6,385 bases of DNA, taken from positions 1 through 6,385 of the forward strand of contig CALIMD010000235.1 in NCBI GenBank assembly GCA_938028645.1, given 5' to 3'. This DNA is from an uncultured Alphaproteobacteria bacterium (GTDB lineage: Bacteria > Pseudomonadota > Alphaproteobacteria > Thalassobaculales > Thalassobaculaceae). Of this stretch, positions 5,353 to 6,385 are shown one piece after another; position 1 is the first letter of the stretch; each line of letters opens with the position of its first letter. The translations under genes and the position numbers were made by a program. The notes beneath the pieces are model-generated. The model made no database searches, was not told where the DNA came from, and saw only the letters and a list, made by a program, of their open reading frames with translations.

Positions 5353-6385
5353 TCATTGGGTTTTTGACACCCAAACAGCAGTATCATGAAAAACAGCTCC
5401 ACCATTTGGAGCTCCCGCCTCGGCACTTATTAACGCGTTTATGCCGATACCTTCCTCAAATGCAGCATTAGGCCACACACTTTCCACAACGATCACATCT
5501 TTCTGTACTCCCTCAAAAAGAAGTGCATGCAGCACCACACTTCCTTGTTCATTTCCTAATCGAACTCGGTCGCCAGATAAAACATTCAACTTGGAGGCAG
5601 CTTCTGGATGGATCATTACTTCCGGTCTACCCTCTCGTTTTTTGCTCGTTGGTGTTTCCGTAAAACTAGAGTTTAAAAAATTTCGAGCTGGCGACGTAAT
5701 CATTCGAAAAGGTTTGTCAGGGGTTGCAAGATCGATATTGGGGCAATAATCCGGTAACGATGGAAGCTGATGTCCTAGTGGACCAAGAGCTGACCAATCC
5801 GCACTGAATTTGAATTTCCCATTTGCTGTTGGAAATCCCTCCAGAAAATGAGCCTTATCGAAACTAGGCTGAACGTCCAGCCATCTCTTTTGCAATAATT
5901 CTTCTGCCCCCGGCCAACCGGAATCCCTGAGCGTACGGTCTACAAGTTCCCATTCCGTCATTTCAAAACCCTCATGGGATGCACCTAGGCGCTGAGCTAA
6001 TTGACAGAGAACCCAATGATTTGATCGGGTTTCCCCAGGAGGGTCGATAACTGCTCGGTGGACCTGAACATGCACTTGCCCAGCAGCCTGGTAAAGATCG
6101 TCATGTTCGAGGAACGTGGTTGCCGGTAATACGATGTCCGCCATCTTCGCTGTCTCAGTCATGAACTGTTCATGAACACAGAGAAATAAATCCTCGCGCC
6201 TAAATCCCCTCAGCACACGGTGTGTGTCTGGAGCAACAGCTGCAGGATTTGTATTTTGAATCAACATGGCGGTAACGGGTGGCCCCTGTCTTACCAGTTC
6301 GTCTTCATAAGTGAGAATTGGTCCTATTCTCGACATATCAAGCATTCTAATCGAACTATCTAAAACGTCGTTTCCTTCAACAATA
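5353..6385 (-). CDS. Molybdopterin oxidoreductase (formate dehydrogenase / BisC-like), C-terminal part (5' end outside window)
   Basis: The minus-strand frame is open to the right edge, 13 codons beyond the first ATG at 6345, so the gene starts outside the window; 343 residues are visible, about half of a roughly 690-residue protein. It belongs to the molybdo-bis(pyranopterin) enzyme family (DMSO reductase superfamily). Counting from that internal Met, N-T-N-P-A-A-V-A-P (31-39) and A-D-I-V-L-P-A-T-T-F-L-E-H-D-D (69-83) mark the end of the catalytic MopB domain. Residues from about 212 to the end form the molybdopterin-dinucleotide-binding barrel, with N-F-L-N-S-S-F (222-228), H-P-E-A-A (246-250), S-G-D-R-V (257-261) and the terminal G-A-P-N-G-G-A-V-F-H-D-T. 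The N-terminal Fe-S cluster and the metal-ligand Cys/Sec/Ser are not visible, so the reaction (formate, thiosulfate/polysulfide or another substrate) cannot be decided. It is convergent with lysK, with a 31-base gap. Confidence 0.92.
   Translation of the reverse strand, partial: IVEGNDVLDSSIRMLDMSRIGPILTYEDELVRQGPPVTAMLIQNTNPAAVAPDTHRVLRGFRREDLFLCVHEQFMTETAKMADIVLPATTFLEHDDLYQAAGQVHVQVHRAVIDPPGETRSNHWVLCQLAQRLGASHEGFEMTEWELVDRTLRDSGWPGAEELLQKRWLDVQPSFDKAHFLEGFPTANGKFKFSADWSALGPLGHQLPSLPDYCPNIDLATPDKPFRMITSPARNFLNSSFTETPTSKKREGRPEVMIHPEAASKLNVLSGDRVRLGNEQGSVVLHALLFEGVQKDVIVVESVWPNAAFEEGIGINALISAEAGAPNGGAVFHDTAVWVSKTQ

Noticed and set aside
5356..5374. Inverted repeat TTGGGT/ACCCAA with a 7-base loop near the convergent ends of lysK and the oxidoreductase
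   Set aside because: The stem is only 6 bp and neither strand has a T-run after it; it lies in the coding end of the oxidoreductase. It could be a weak shared terminator but does not meet the standard for one.
5441..5749. 102-residue plus-strand frame
   Set aside because: It is antisense to the conserved molybdopterin-dinucleotide-binding domain and has low-complexity Ser/Thr/Pro content without family motifs.

Overview
The window looks like ordinary chromosomal DNA from an AT-leaning alphaproteobacterium, perhaps a marine or Rhodospirillales-like lineage. The lineage is inferred from a class I (archaeal-type) lysyl-tRNA synthetase, an alphaproteobacterial-looking tRNA, and a mix of catabolic oxidoreductase families. 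No mobile element, CRISPR array, phage gene or toxin-antitoxin pair is visible, and I did not find a convincing previously undescribed system.

Layout, left to right. (1) Positions 1-644, +: the C-terminal 213 residues or so of a flavin-containing monooxygenase that starts outside the window. (2) Positions 673-749, -: a tRNA with anticodon CAT, best read as tRNA-Ile2 (lysidine-modified), with a good sigma70-type promoter at 758-786 and almost no 5' leader. (3) Positions 852-1748 and 1768-3006, +: a probable two-gene operon of a TfdA/TauD-type 2-oxoglutarate dioxygenase and a diaminopropionate ammonia-lyase (DpaL). (4) Positions 2987-3601, -: a DsbA-fold 2-hydroxychromene-2-carboxylate isomerase family protein, whose last 20 bases overlap tail-to-tail with dpaL. 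The overlap lies in an 11-bp imperfect hairpin. (5) Positions 3602-3722: a divergent promoter region. (6) Positions 3723-5321, +: class I lysyl-tRNA synthetase (lysK), complete. (7) Positions 5353-6385, -: the C-terminal half of a molybdopterin oxidoreductase, cut by the right edge and convergent with lysK.

The genes do not form one pathway. The tRNA and lysK are translation genes, set among single catabolic or redox genes. The most suggestive pairing is dioxygenase plus DpaL. The dioxygenase could unmask or modify an N- or O-substituted amino acid, which the PLP lyase would then split to an oxoacid and ammonia. This is inference: neither substrate can be read from the sequence. Promoters and terminators, apart from the tRNA promoter, are weakly supported.
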